Positions 1-10,865 are shown, counted from the stretch's first letter. The stretch is 64,000 nt of DNA from Cladopsammia gracilis (GCA_022457155.1 JAJGOT010000206.1:154501-218500), one strand, 5' to 3'. Notes: a model not told the origin generated them from the sequence alone. Translations and numbers: made by a program.

Positions 1-272
1 TACTGAAGTGTCACGACTGCGTCTCCTACAACCTACTTATATTACTAATGTTCTCGTTAGGTATATATAAGACTTCGAAGAATCACTGGCTTCATTGTGG
101 TACAGCCTTCATTTACAAAACATTCAATAGTAAACAACGTGGTTTGCAGGAACGATGACTGAATGAAAGGAGTAACTCTTCTCCATGTCGGACATCTTAT
201 CATGTTAAAAATATATCATAAAACTTTCTTACGCATGCGCATGAGTATAGGCTGCTTGGAGCCTCTTGTTTA
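1..272 (-). repeat. dispersed repeat, copy 1 (cut by window edge)
   Basis: This stretch matches the reverse complement of 44199-44460 over almost its whole length with scattered mismatches. Both copies share the end gaggctccaagcagcctata (here inverted, near 250-272). The other end is cut off by the window edge. No protein is encoded. It is a copy of a dispersed, probably non-autonomous element of unknown class. Confidence 0.8.
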
Positions 273-904
273 TTTATTTCATTTCTTTACCTTTTGGCTG
301 TCTTAATTGTGTAATGCAATTTACAGAAAGTACCATTGAGTACTATAATATGTAAAGTTACTGCTTTGTCGTATTTCTGCTTTTGAAAAACAAATTGTAC
401 AATACATGCCCCCTTCCCACATGCACACATGCTGTCTAAAGCCTACCTCTATATATACTGTCAACAATGAACTTTTGCCAACTTGGGAACATTTATGTTA
501 AAGGTTTAATGATATTTGATAAAATAACTGTTTCACAAAACATCAATAGGCTCTTTGCATAACTTGATCACGCAACCCACTTTTTGCTAAAATTTTGGGC
601 TGCAACTTTAAGATGACCAGAAATTGGAAGAGTGTGACGAAATTAGCAAAATTGCCAATTTTGAGGGCCTTGCGTGATGTTTAAGCATAAATTAGTTTTT
701 ATGTATGGCGATTAAAATGTTAGAGGCAATAGTTGGATAATTGCGAGTTCTGTTGTAAAGCAACTGGTTTAACTATATGGATTGGAAAGTTGAAATACAT
801 TTCTCAAACTCGTTAAATAATTCATCAAGTTTGTACCGAGAAAATCATAAGCATAACTTTAGTTTGGAAACCCGATTCTAATTAGCATAGATTTTGTTTT
901 TTTT
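273..904. other. AT-rich noncoding stretch
   Basis: Only short AT-rich sequence with stops in all frames. I see no exon with splice sites, no RNA gene and no clear repeat here. Confidence 0.5.
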
Positions 905-1032
905 TTCCTTTTATTATTTTATTCGTTAGTAAGAGAAGCTGTTTCAACATGTATCCAAACACCTCGAAGTTGGTAAAAAAAACTGGGCTGCGCCTCGTTT
1001 TTTTTTTCCAACCCACTTCTTGGTGTTTTGAT
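905..1032. repeat. left flank of minisatellite, partial MITE hairpin
   Basis: The stretch reads as a short hairpin: a left arm with tatccaaacacctcgaagtt and an opposite arm with aacccacttcttggtgtttt, joined through a ctgcgcctcg segment. The same words, inverted, occur at the other side of the array (about 3283-3350) and in the single-copy element at 63224-63372. This suggests the array lies inside a split copy of that MITE. Confidence 0.6.
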
Positions 1033-3300
1033 GTAATATATCAAACACGAGGAAGAGTGTTTCATCAGGATATCCTAACACCGAGAAGTGGGTTGAAAAC
1101 CAGGGGGGGGGGGGAGGGGAGTAATATATCAAACACGAGGAAGAGTGTTTCATCAGGATATCCAAACACCGAGAAGTGGGTTGAAAAACAGGGGGGGAGG
1201 GGAGGGGAGTAATATATCAAACACGAGGAAGAGTGTTTCATCAGGATATCTAAACACCGGGAAGTAGGTTATAAAACAAGGGGGGAGGGGGGAGGAATAT
1301 ATCAAACAAGAGGAAGAGTGTTTCATCAGGATATCCTAACACCGAGAAGTGGGTTGAAAAACAGGGGGAGGGGGTAGGGGAGTAATATATCAAACACGAG
1401 GAAGAGTGTTTCATCAGGATATCCAAACACCGAGAAGTGGGTTGAAAAACAGGGGGGAGGGGAGGGGAGTAATATATCAAACACGAGGAAGAGTGTTTCA
1501 TCAGGATATCCAAACACCGGGAAGTGAGTTGAAAAACAAGGGGGAGAGGGGGGGGGAATAATATATCAAACACGAGGAAGAGTGTTTCATCAGGATATCC
1601 AAACGCCGGGAAGTGTGTTGAAAAACAAGGGGGGGAGGGGAGTAATATATCAAACACCAGGAAGAGTGTTTCATCAGGATATCCAAACACCGGGAAGTGT
1701 GTTGAAAAACAAGGCGGGGGGGGGGGGGGGGGAGGGGAGTAATATATCAAACACGAGGAAGAGTGTTTTATCAGGATATCCAGACACCGAGAAGAGGGTT
1801 GAAAAACAAGGGGGGAGGGGAGGGGAGTAATATATCAAACACCAGGAAGAGTGTTTCATAAGGATTTCCAGACACCGAGAAGTGGGTTGAAAAAACAAGG
1901 GGGGAGGGGAGTAATATATCAAACACGAGGAAGAGTGTTTCATCAGGATATCCAGACACCGAGAATTGGGTTGAAAAACAAGGGGGGAGGGGAGGGGAGT
2001 AATATATCAAACACGAGGAAGAGTGTTTCATCAGGATATCCAAACACCGGGAAGTGTGTTATAAAACAAGGAGGAGGGGGGAGTAATATATCAAACACGA
2101 GGAAGAGTGTTTCATCAGGATATCCAAACGCCGGGAAGTGTGTTGAAAAACAAGGGGGGGGAGGGGAGTAATATATCAAACACCAGGAAGAGTGTTTCAT
2201 CAGGATATCCAAACACCGGGAAGTGTGTTGAAAAACAAGGCGGGGGGGGGGGAGGGGAGTAATATATCAAACACGAGGAAGAGTGTTTTATCAGGATATC
2301 CAGACACCGAGAAGAGGGTTGAAAAACAAGGGGGGAGGGGAGGGGAGTAATATATCAAACACCAGGAAGAGTGTTTCATAAGGATTTCCAGACACCGAGA
2401 AGTGGGTTGAAAAAACAAGGGGGGAGGGGAGTAATATATCAAACACGAGGAAGAGTGTTTCATCAGGATATCCAGACACCGAGAATTGGGTTGAAAAAAA
2501 AGGGGGGAGGGGAGGGGAGTAATATATCAAACACGAGGAAGAGTGTTTCATCAGGATATCCAAACACCGGGAAGTGTGTTACAAAACAACGGGGGAGGGG
2601 GAGTAATATATCAAACACGAGGAAGAGTGTTTCATCAGGATATCCAAACACCGGGAAGTGGGTTATAAAACAAGGGGGGAGGGGGGAGTAATATATCAAA
2701 CACGAGGAAGAGTGTTTCATCAGGATATCCAAACACCGGGAAGTAGGTTATAAAACAAGGGGGGAGGGGGGAGTAATATATCAAACACGAGGAAGAGTGT
2801 TTCATCAGGATATCCAAACACTGGGAAGTGGGGTATAAAACAAGGGGGGAGGCGGGAGTAATATATCAAACACGAGGAAGAGTGTTTAATCAGGATATCC
2901 AAACACCGAGAAGTGGGTTGAAAAACAAGGGGGGGAGGGAGGGAGGGGGAGCAATATATCAAACACGAGGAAGAGTGTTTTATCAGGATATCCAAAAAAA
3001 ATCAGGATATCCAATCACCGAGAAGTGTGTTGAAAAACAGGGGGGAGGGAGGGGGAGTAATATATCAAACACAAGGATAGCCTGTTCCAGGCTCCGAGAT
3101 AGTGGGGAACGTGCGAAGTGAAAAAAATAGGAAAAACCACTGGGAAACTAAGGAGATGGGGGCGGCCCAGTTCCCCCGTGATTTTTTCCCTTTCTTTTTC
3201 ACTTCGCGCGTTCCCCACTATCTCGGAGCCTGGAACAGGCTAACACGAGGAATAGTGTTTCATCAGGATATCCAAACACTGAGAAGTGATTTGGAAAACG
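1033..3300 (+). repeat. G-rich minisatellite, about 24 units of 80-97 bp
   Basis: Each unit begins gtaatatatcaaacacgagg, continues with gtgtttcatcaggatatcc and accgagaagtgggttgaaaa, and ends in a purine tract of mixed G runs and single A. Unit starts are near 1033, 1121, 1209, 1295, 1382, 1468, 1557, 1642, 1739, 1827, 1909, 1999, 2084, 2168 and on to 3057. Units 1642-2167 and 2168-about 2690 share the same private variants (a C in the G run, a tttatc variant, a cataaggatttcc variant), so six units were copied as a block. Proline/serine-rich open frames on the minus strand are by-products of the repeat and not genes. Confidence 0.93.
3078..3242. mobile_element. 165-bp MITE with long TIRs and 9-bp TSD
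   Basis: Terminal inverted repeats start tagcctgttccaggctccga and run about 45 bp inward (gagatagtggggaacg, gcgaagtgaaaaa). It lies inside a minisatellite unit and is flanked by acacaagga (3069-3077) and acacgagga (3243-3251), a 9-bp target duplication with one mismatch. The interior encodes nothing. Long TIRs with a 9-bp duplication fit a Mutator-like non-autonomous element; the class is inferred. Confidence 0.85.
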
Positions 3301-3580
3301 AGGCGCAGCCGAGTTTTTTTAACCCACTTTGTTGTTTGGATACCCGATGAAACACTCTTTCGAGTCGGTTTGATATAGCTTCTCAAAGTTATTAATAAAT
3401 GCAAAGTAAATGAGGGAATAAAATCGCTAAAATATTATGCTAATTAAGACCGGGTATCCAAACCTCCTTCACAGAAGAGATTTCCTTTGTGTTCGATCAT
3501 CATGAATTATTAATTAGTTGTAGAACTTCTGATGAAACACTCTTCCTCGTGTTTGATAATTATATTACATTAAGGTTCTT
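3252..3580. repeat. right flank of minisatellite, MITE 3' part
   Basis: It contains one last degenerate unit, then the opposite arm (aacccactttgttgtttgg, gatgaaacactctttcgag) and a tail with tttcctttgtgttcgatcat and atgaattattaattagttg. The tail aligns with 63450-63500 downstream of the single-copy element. Array and single copy therefore share a family beyond the repeat unit. Confidence 0.65.
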
Positions 3581-3811
3581 CTTTAATGTTGCTTCAAAAT
3601 ATTTACTATTTTGCAATTAAAAGCAAGTGAATTTGAAATATATATTTTTTACGGCCAAGAGCTTTAATTTAGCTGTTAAAGTACGCAACAAAAAGTTCAT
3701 AAGTAAGCCTTTCATATTGTCATAAGATAATCTTAAGTATACAGTAATGTAGTATGACTTGCATCTTGTTAAGGTAAGTTATTAGTTATATCCCGTTATT
3801 TTTACATTCAG

Positions 3812-4024
3812 GTAATAGTAACCTAACTGGAGGCCAATCAAACCCAAGCTGTGGAGGGACTCATAGTATGGTTACTGGAGAGACAAAATCGTTTTATTGT
3901 ACGCCTCAACTTCTTGGTCGGTTTGTCTATGTTCTGGTTCGTGCCCCTCCAAACAATAAAAAAGTTCTCACGATTTGTGAGTTGGAAGTATATTCCACAA
4001 AACAAAGTATGAACGATGTCAAAG
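3812..4024 (+). CDS. exon: C-terminal half of F-type lectin-like domain
   Basis: First recognisable exon of the large extracellular gene. It is bounded by acceptor acattcag and donor aaag|gtaact and is phase 1 on both sides (213 bp, 71 codons). The peptide starts NSNLTGGQSNPSCGG and contains GRFVYVLVRAPPNNKKVLTI followed by CELEVYS. This Cys-spaced GR-x-VYV ... VLT-x-CE-x-EVY pattern is typical of the end of fucolectin/tachylectin-4-type domains that bind fucosylated glycans. The N-terminal half and the signal peptide must lie upstream, outside the window or on an exon I could not find. The domain call rests on motif memory. Confidence 0.8.
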
Positions 4025-4719
4025 GTAACTACAGATTAATCTTGGTCTTTTTTTCTCTTTAGAAATTATAGTAAGCAGATTGGATTGGATTCTTTCTTGT
4101 TCTTGCATGCTATATACTTCATGTGCCTTCAGGCCACAGACTTACCATCCTCCATTTGAGTGGTGTTATGTGCTTTTGTAATGACCATATCGCATATCAA
4201 AACAAGCCTTACTAAAGGAAAATTTAAGGAGGAAGGTGAAATGAAAAAAATAACGGTGACACGAAAGACATCTCGTTTTTGAAAAATGTTACTGTTTCTG
4301 TCTTTTTTTGGAAAAGTCAGCATTAGGGTATAAAAAGAATGTTACACTGATTACACAAAGCCCTACTCTGGATACCAGAGGCTTTTCTCACGCTCCCATT
4401 TAATTCTCTCATATAACACGCCTCTCATGTCTCTTATATTTTCGCCGCAACAAAAGCCTCTGGGCAAGAGCGCGATTCCTTTGATAGCGCCGAGCCAATA
4501 ACATTCTCGCTTATACGAAAACATTCAGAATCTGGACATAGCCACCTTAACTACACGTTTAGTTGATGTAAACCGGTGTAGGTGCATAATTTAAAAGACG
4601 ATAACGACATTAAGAACAGGGAATTTCATTGCAAGTGGAAACGCACTATGCTATGGTGCAAAAGTGACCGGATACCGGACATTTCACAAAGAACTTACGC
4701 GTTCTTCTTGTACATTTAG
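4025..4719. other. intron, no feature seen
   Basis: AT-rich intron between the lectin-end exon and the first discoidin exon. A short open frame on the minus strand (4129-4323) has no recognisable domain. Confidence 0.6.
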
Positions 4720-5027
4720 GCTGTGCAAATGATCCAGTTGGGGTATCAAACAGTGTCAACTTTCCTAATCAGAGATTTTCAGCTTCTTCGTCTCTCAGCA
4801 GTAGCAGTCCTTCTAATGGACGTCTGAAAGGAGCCAGTGCATGGATTCCTGGCACTAACAGTGATAACAATGATTACCTGCAGATTGATCTGGGATCTGT
4901 TTACTTTGTTTGCGGAGTAGCGGTGCAGGGAAATCCTGCTGCAAATAAATGGACAACAACTTACAAGATAGAGACGTCCCTGGACAATGTCAACTGGAAA
5001 TTTTACTCTGAGAATGGTGCAGTAAAG
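4720..5027 (+). CDS. exon: first F5/8 type C domain, N-terminal part
   Basis: Acceptor tacatttag, donor gtaaag|gtactt; enters in phase 1 and leaves in phase 0 (308 bp). The peptide opens CANDPVGVSN, continues FSASSSLSSSSPSNGRL and ASAWIPG, and contains NDYLQIDLGSVYFVCGVAVQ and the core WTTTYKIETSLDNVNWKFY. These are hallmark strands of discoidin/coagulation factor 5/8 C domains, which bind carbohydrate or lipid outside the cell. The domain is completed by the exon at 6134-6275. Confidence 0.9.
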
Positions 5028-5281
5028 GTACTTCTACTTGTGCCCTGTGAAAAAATGCATTGAAGAACTGAAAAAAAAAAACAGTAGTAAAACATTGCCG
5101 GAGAAAGGCTTGTGACAGCAAAATGATCACGGAGATGCTTGGTAAAATCGGGTTAAATGTCGGAATAACATTCTACAAAATTGACAAATAAGTCTAGCAT
5201 CATCAGCCCATACAAAATAATATTTTACGGTCATATTGTTTTGTTTATAATAAAGCTAGATTGTTGTTTATTCATTATCAT

Positions 5282-5311
5282 TGGAGGGAGGGTAGGGTAG
5301 GGTAGGGAGTT
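5282..5311 (+). repeat. short GGGTA-rich tract in intron
   Basis: Four or more GGG runs (gggagggtagggtagggtag) spaced by one or two bases. The tract could form a G-quadruplex. It is short and lies in an intron, so it is not a telomere. Confidence 0.6.
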
Positions 5312-5403
5312 AGACGCTAGGAGTGGGGTTCGTTAGAGAGAGGGTCAGGGAGGGTCGGTCAACATTGAGACCGCGATATGCAATTATAGTCACCTGCCTT
5401 ATG

Positions 5404-5936
5404 CCCCGTCCACACAACGCCGGATAATTTGAAAATGTAACTTTAATTCTACCTCGACATCAGTCCAAGTCATTACGGAGTTACGTTGAGAAGCATGCGC
5501 ATGCTTATCAAGTCATTGAAATGTTTGCTTTCGAGCCAGTCGACACGGGTTTTACTGCTCTTAAAGATACAACCCTACGGTTAGGCCTACCGTCCACACT
5601 AGTCCAGATAAACTGTCCACCGAAAATGGAACTTTTTGAAAACGCTCTTCAAAGTGGATAAATTTGAAAACACCGGCTTTGCATTTTAAGGTGGATGGAA
5701 AACTTTTCAAAAACGTTCTCTAGTATCTCAAGTTTGGATAAATATGAAAACTCTGGCTTGGCGTTGTAGTGTGTATGGAGAACATTTTGGAAACGGAACT
5801 TTTCGAAAACTCTCTTAAGAGTGGATGAAGTTGAAAACTAAGGCTAGGCGTTTTTCAGTGTGCACGGAAAACTTTTGTTGCATTTTCAAAGTAAAAACGC
5901 CGTTTTCAAATTTATCCGGCGTAGTGTGGACAGGAC
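5404..5936. mobile_element. MITE with ccgtccacac TIRs and internal subrepeats
   Basis: The left end ccgtccacacaacgccggat and the right end (reverse complement cctgtccacactacgccgga) form inverted termini of about 30 bp. The interior holds repeated words such as ggataaatttgaaaac, gaaaacttttgaaaac and variants in rough 80-110 bp periods. No coding capacity. It is a non-autonomous DNA element in the intron that splits the first discoidin domain. Confidence 0.75.
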
Positions 5937-6133
5937 CTTAACCATGGGGACGGCATTGGAGGGAGGGGAGGGTGGAAAGTTTGACACAGTGGGTGGGGGA
6001 GGAGGGCGGCTCTGTGAAGCAAAACATCTAGGAGAGGGAATGGGTCCGAACGTTTTGTATTCATATTCACAGGAGCCTTTGATTTTAAGTTTTGCTTGCC
6101 TGAAAGTAACCTGATGTTCGTTTCCATTTTTAG

Positions 6134-6275
6134 AGCTTCACTGGGAATAATGACCGGAACAACATAATTAGAAGTGAACTTTACGAGCCACTTGCTGCTA
6201 AGTTTATTCGCTTTTATCCTGTGTCATTCAACACTAGCAAAGCACTAAGAGTGGAGGTTTATGGATCCTTGCAAG
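6134..6275 (+). CDS. exon: first F5/8 type C domain, C-terminal part
   Basis: Acceptor catttttag, donor caag|gtaggc; enters phase 0, leaves phase 1 (142 bp). The peptide begins SFTGNNDRNNIIRSELYEPL and continues AAKFIRFYPVSFN, ending ALRVEVYGSLQ. The pattern F-x-GN-D...V-x-...A-x-FIR-x-P...LR-x-E-x-YG is the usual end of a discoidin domain. Its size and phases match the exon at 10137-10278, so the two discoidin domains probably arose by duplication of a two-exon module. Confidence 0.9.
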
Positions 6276-6868
6276 GTAGGCTTTTGTTTCTCTTTACCAG
6301 AACACAACATTTTTAACTCATGATACGCGAAGCCAACGGGTTGTAGCATTTACGGGAGTCACTCGATCGCTCTATCGCTCACTCACTCGGCTAAAAACTT
6401 TTGTTAGTAATCATTAATGACCAGTGCATTACGTCATCCAGTTGTCTCGTTTCACACAATGCATATTTCTCACTCTAAGATGTTTTAATCGCTTTAAATC
6501 TGTTTTCTCTTCAATTCTTTAACTTAAAACTCAGTATGGAAAATTAAAACCGATATGTGGACTTCAAATTGATTTTTCAAGACTGAGGTAAATGCTATAG
6601 CACGATAAATCGATAAATGTTTTTAAATGTGTAACCTGAGAGAAAGACCTCGGTCTCGGGGACATAACATGAACCAAATTTTGGTTTGAAACGCTGAATT
6701 AAAAAAAATGTCTTATCGTGGCACAAATACGCATTGAGAACTGGTTGACGTAATGTTTTAAATTTATTTAAAATGTGGTTATTGTTCATCATCTTTCGTG
6801 GTGCATAAGATAGATTAATGCTTATTCTTTTGTCTCATGATGGAGTATATACTACACAACTGTATATA

Positions 6869-6998
6869 CACTTGCCGCATTCACCAGGAATCTTATAGAC
6901 GACACCATCTTGTTTATTTGAGTCAAGGACATCTTTAGGTCGGACGTAAACAAACAAGATGGTGTCGTCTATAAGATTCCTTGCGAATGCGGCAAAGT
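6869..6998. mobile_element. foldback MITE, 130 bp
   Basis: Arms cttgccgcattc...ggaatcttatagacgacacc and their inverse ggtgtcgtctataagattcc...gaatgcggcaa are nearly perfect over about 45 bp with a 25-30 bp loop. Outside it a looser inverted pair (about 6815-6850 against 7030-7066) suggests it sits in the centre of an older foldback. No coding content. Confidence 0.8.
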
Positions 6999-7386
6999 GG
7001 CGAACCAGCGTGCTACATAAGCTTCACGTAATCAATCGACCTCATCACCTCCATCGTGAGACAAATGTATAAGCATTCACCTATCTGTTTTAAATCTCTT
7101 TTTTCGTCAATTCTTTGACTGCTCTGTGAAATAACAAATAGCTTTGACTGATTGTAGGGAACCCACACGCTTATTTGTATAAAAAAAAATGAATACACTT
7201 ATTTATAAACTGCAAAGCCAATAGGGATGGTGAGGTCGTCGTTGTAAGATGCATTTTGCTATAGGAAACGATGTTCATTGCGTGGCTTTGACCATTACAA
7301 GATTACACAATGCCCCTTATGTGTTTTTAATGCACCTTTTCATTGTTTTGAACAGGTTATTATTTGTAATAATCTGCATACATGCT

Positions 7387-7511
7387 CACTGAAATGGAAC
7401 AACAGGTCATTATTGTGGTCAGTGAGGTGGAACAGGAGGTTATTATTAAAAATAATAACCTCCTGTTCCACCTCACTGATCACAATAATAACCTACTGTT
7501 CCACCTCAGTG
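7387..7511. mobile_element. foldback hairpin, 125 bp
   Basis: The left arm cactgaaatggaacaacagg ... caggaggttattatt pairs with aataataacctcctg ... cctactgttccacctcagtg, with a 3-base loop near 7450. The arms also contain an internal direct repeat of the tggaaca / gtcattattgtgg words. Confidence 0.8.
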
Positions 7512-7825
7512 ATTTTCTAGAATCTTCTCAATTCAGCACATCAGCATAATTTATTAAAAATTCCAACATGGATAGCATTCACAACACCCCTGACAAATAC
7601 TTTTGATGTACATGTTAACAAAATAAACAAAACATTCCTCTGGACCAACAACATACACCCTGTATCTCCGAGGGACTTATATTTTTAGTTTTTCAACTAC
7701 TTTGGTTAATAGTTTTAAATAAACCTTTACTATAGACACTATAAGGCAAAATCTCAATATTTCCCATTACATTGAACGTGGAATGAAAAATTATCGACCG
7801 TGAATTTCCTATTTTTATCTAAAGC

Positions 7826-8013
7826 TAGACTATGAGCAGTCTCCCTTTCCCAGCTTAGTCCATCAAGCGAGGAACGAAAAAACATTAGCGAATGGATAAT
7901 GGCCGCGCGAAACTGGGGGCGCCCCAGTTTCGCTCGGCCATTACCGTTCGCTAATGTTTCTTCGTTTCTCGCTTGATGGACTAAGTTGAAAAAGAGAGAC
8001 TGCTCGTAGTCTA
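7826..8013. mobile_element. foldback MITE, 188 bp
   Basis: Near-perfect arms: tagactatgagcagtctccc ... cttagtccatcaagcgagga ... cgcgaaactgg pair with ccagtttcgctcggcc ... tcgcttgatggactaag ... gactgctcgtagtcta. The loop is only a few bases. No coding content. Confidence 0.85.
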
Positions 8014-8494
8014 ATCTAAAGACCATATCCCCAAATTTCTGATTATTTCTACTGCTGACTGTCAAGGAACTTTTTACCCTTGTCATGTAAGAATTGAAAC
8101 GTTTCAAAAGTGTACTATTAAAATTTCAATTCGCTAGCTCACATTTTTTCCAAGATTGCATCCTCCTGATTCCTTTTTCCTATTTTGCGGTAACTTGAGA
8201 ACTTTATACGCATCTTGTTGTAAAAAGTATCCTACGTGGCCAGTAAAGAATATCACAAACGGCGCTTCACATCGCATCACAGCGTTTCATCGAGGCCATA
8301 GTTGACCAATTCTTAGTAATGCTAAACTGATTGTAACGGCAAGAAAAAATTCGCCCACGGGAGTCATTACAATGATCAAAATGCTTGCACAATCCCTACG
8401 GGATTTAGACAATCACTACTGTCACTAATGAGCATAATTTCACAGCAAGTCGTTGGTTTGCTTGTTCTAAAACAATGAAAAGGTGCATTAAAAC

Positions 8495-8593
8495 GGATAA
8501 TGCCCTCGCTCCTCGGCCTTCATAAAAATAATGACCTCGCGCTACGCGCTCGGTCATTATTTTTAAGAAGGCCTCGGAGCTCGGGCATTATCC
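8495..8593. mobile_element. foldback hairpin, 99 bp
   Basis: The arm ggataatgccctcgctcctc ... ataatgacctcgcgc pairs with gcgctcggtcattat ... ggcctcggagctcgggcattatcc around a short tacgc loop. It adjoins the end of the older foldback at 7300-8494. Confidence 0.8.
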
Positions 8594-9343
8594 CTTACAT
8601 ACAGTATTGTATTATGTCTCACGACTGCTTATCAAAGCTCGCGCTTTTTTGTAATTAACTGCTGAAATATAATGATTCGCTGTTGAAATGCTAGAATCAG
8701 TCCTTTTCTCAGACCGTGAATTAGTATCTTTATTAAGCCTGTGGTTGTTAGCATGACAGTGTTTCTTCGGTCATGGATAAAGACCCAAGCTTTTTTGAGA
8801 ATGTAATTCTCTATGTTAGAATAATAGTTTCTTCCAATTGTTTTCAGTTCCTTAGGGTTTAAATTGTGTGTTTATTAGTTGAATGTATAACGTGTCTCAG
8901 AGCTAGGTTTAAATTCATTTTTTTTTTTTATTTTAGTTATTTAAATGCCGTGCATTTTTTAAAATAGCTGCTGTTTTGCATGTCTGATACTTATCTGTCA
9001 GTTTTTTGAGGCGTGTGGAGGGTGAAAAAGTCAGAAGAATGGCGCCTGTTTTTTCCTTCCCTCCCCTCATGTCCTTTCCGTTTTGTGACTCCCAGTTCGA
9101 CATCCGAGCGTTCCATATTTACGAGTTGGCTCATAGGAGCCTTTGACTTGGAGAAATGGTTAGTTTTCAATAATTATAGGTAGACGAAGAAGGACCCGGC
9201 GGTACAGGGATTTTCGTTAACTTAAACACTCGCATTTCTGTAAGATATCACATTTTAAAGTGGTTGTTTTCCTTCCAAACATTTGCAGTCAGCATTGTGA
9301 TCTTAGGAGTATCGCGGTCTCTTGCTTAATATTATTTTTACAG
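8594..9343. other. intron, no feature seen
   Basis: T-rich intronic sequence ending in a good polypyrimidine tract and CAG acceptor for the next exon. No repeat or RNA gene recognised. Confidence 0.5.
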
Positions 9344-9639
9344 GTTGCTTATCAACTGTGGGAAACGAAAGAGGTATTCCCCGGGATTTGGGAATTCGTG
9401 CATCATCACAACTTGATGGTACTCACACACCTTCCTACACTCGCCTGTATGGGGTCACGTCATGGTGCAGCAGCTTATCAGGGCCCCTCCCACACTACCT
9501 GGAGTTCGATTTTAGAAGCGTAATTACAGTCACTGGTTTGGCTACTCAGGGAGACGCTGTTAATGACAAATGGGTGACAAAATATACTATAAGCTATGGA
9601 CACGATAGGCAAAGATTGATCAGTTACGCTGCTGGACAG
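9344..9639 (+). CDS. exon: second F5/8 type C domain, N-terminal part
   Basis: Acceptor tttttacag, donor ggacag|gtaaag; phase 1 in, phase 0 out (296 bp), the same layout as 4720-5027. The peptide opens GCLSTVGNERGIPRDLGIRA, then SWCSSLSGPLPHYLEFDFRS, VITVTGLATQGDAVNDKWV and TKYTISYGHDRQ. YLEFDF, TGLATQG and W-V-x-x-Y-x-x-x-Y are classic discoidin-domain signatures. Conservation is mainly in the core strands shared with the first discoidin domain. Confidence 0.9.
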
Positions 9640-10136
9640 GTAAAGTTTGTTGCTACATAGATTTTCTTTACTTCTGCTGATATATTAAGTAAGAAAAAAA
9701 AATGGTGGTACAATAGCTTGTCATTTTGATAACCATACAACAAAGCCCAAATTCTTGCATTGAGTAATGAACGGAGCTGTAGTACACAAATAAAGCGGAT
9801 GCAAAATTACACAGTTGCAGGAATATTTTGTCAATTTTTTTAAGAAACAATCTCCACTCTGACTAGATTTGTGATTTATTCCCAGTCTTGGCCGGCTGAA
9901 TTTATAGTCAGCTGTGTTTTAGTTTAATGCCTTAAAATCTCTGTTGAAACACAGCAATCCATTTTTCCCATTTATTCGTTTCAAAAGTGCGAGCCAGTAC
10001 GGTTTACTTATTATTAACAACAACAACAACGGCGACAAAATTCATAGCACACTCTAGATTTAATAATTGTCGCCTTGGTTGGTCATTGTAAAGTATTAAC
10101 AATTTTTTTTTGTTGTTGTTGTTGTTTTTTGTTCAG
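9640..10136. other. intron, simple repeats only
   Basis: It contains an (AAC)n stretch near 10014-10030 and a (GTT)n stretch near 10110-10128 just before the acceptor. The two can pair as an inverted repeat. No other feature. Confidence 0.5.
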
Positions 10137-10278
10137 CAACTGACTGGAAACAGCGACAGAAGTACGGTTGTTGTCAACTGGCTTTCTAAACCGTTTGCAG
10201 CTCAGTATGTCAAGATATTTCCAACTTCGTATAACAATGGAATATGCATGCGAGTGGACTTGTTTGTCTGTAAAGATT
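10137..10278 (+). CDS. exon: second F5/8 type C domain, C-terminal part
   Basis: Acceptor gttcag, donor gatt|gtaagt; phase 0 in, phase 1 out, 142 bp, the same length as the matching exon of the first domain. The peptide begins QLTGNSDRSTVVVNWLSKPF and continues AAQYVKIFPTSYNNGICM, ending RVDLFVCKD. FTGN-like start, A-x-YV-x-I-x-P and the R-V-x-L-x-x-C end fit the domain. Confidence 0.9.
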
Positions 10279-10526
10279 GTAAGTAACGTACATGAACAAT
10301 TGACAAACGCAGTTACGCGCTTCATTAAATAACAAGTTTATTACAGTGATTTTAATCTTAAAAGCATGACGTTTGCTTTTCCAGCGAACGGCAAAAATCC
10401 TGCCGTTTGCCGTTTCTACGTGAAAGTGAGTATAGTTTTGCGCTTGTCATAAACATGTGAATTTCTTTCGATTTTTCTAGTGGATTTATTTAACGATTTG
10501 AGGTCAAGAAAATATTAGCAACTGCA

Positions 10527-10559
10527 AGCTGGCGTTTGCCTTTAAGGCAAACGCCAGCT
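10527..10559. repeat. perfect hairpin, 15-bp arms
   Basis: agctggcgtttgcct, a 3-base loop, then its exact inverse. A third, looser match (gccgtttgccgtt) lies about 130 bp upstream. Function unknown. Confidence 0.85.
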
Positions 10560-10609
10560 CAATCTCTCTATTAACGCTATTCAGACTGGGCTTTTTTGGT
10601 CTTTTGGGA

Positions 10610-10865
10610 CCGTGGGGGAGGATTTCAAACCACCGCACAAGAGTTTTAAAAATCAAAGAATATGTGCGTGAGTGGTACGACCATCGCACAAGCTAGAGTT
10701 TTGTAACTCAGAGAATTTGTGCGTGCGTGGTACGGCCACCGCACAAGAGCTTTGTAACTCGGCGAATATGTGCGTTAGTGGTACGGCCACCGCACGAAAG
10801 CTTTGTAAAATCTACGAATATGTTACTGGGCGGTTTTGCCACCGCTAAATTTTTCAGTCACTGTC
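10610..10865. repeat. tandem repeat, about 4-5 units of 58-60 bp
   Basis: Units share tggtacggccaccgcacaag, gctttgtaactcg and gaatatgtgcg. Each unit contains a small inverted pair (gtggtacggccac). The last units are degenerate. Open frames over it carry the repeat and are not likely genes. Confidence 0.75.

Larger units (their letters stand above)
7300..8494. mobile_element. older foldback holding nested hairpin elements
   Basis: The outer ends are inverted: gtttttaatgcaccttttca near 7321 matches the inverse of 8470-8493 (aatgaaaaggtgcattaaaa). Within lie two nested hairpins, 7387-7511 and 7826-8013. No transposase frame is visible. Confidence 0.55.

Noticed and set aside
1250..2995. Pro/Ser/Phe-rich minus-strand open frames of 60-166 codons over the 5' array
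   Set aside because: They follow the tandem repeat exactly and repeat the same peptide (FGYPDETLFLVFDI); there are no splice sites or other support. They are by-products of the repeat.
5282..5311. Telomere-like GGGTA repeat
   Set aside because: Too short, not the metazoan TTAGGG motif in register, and inside an intron.
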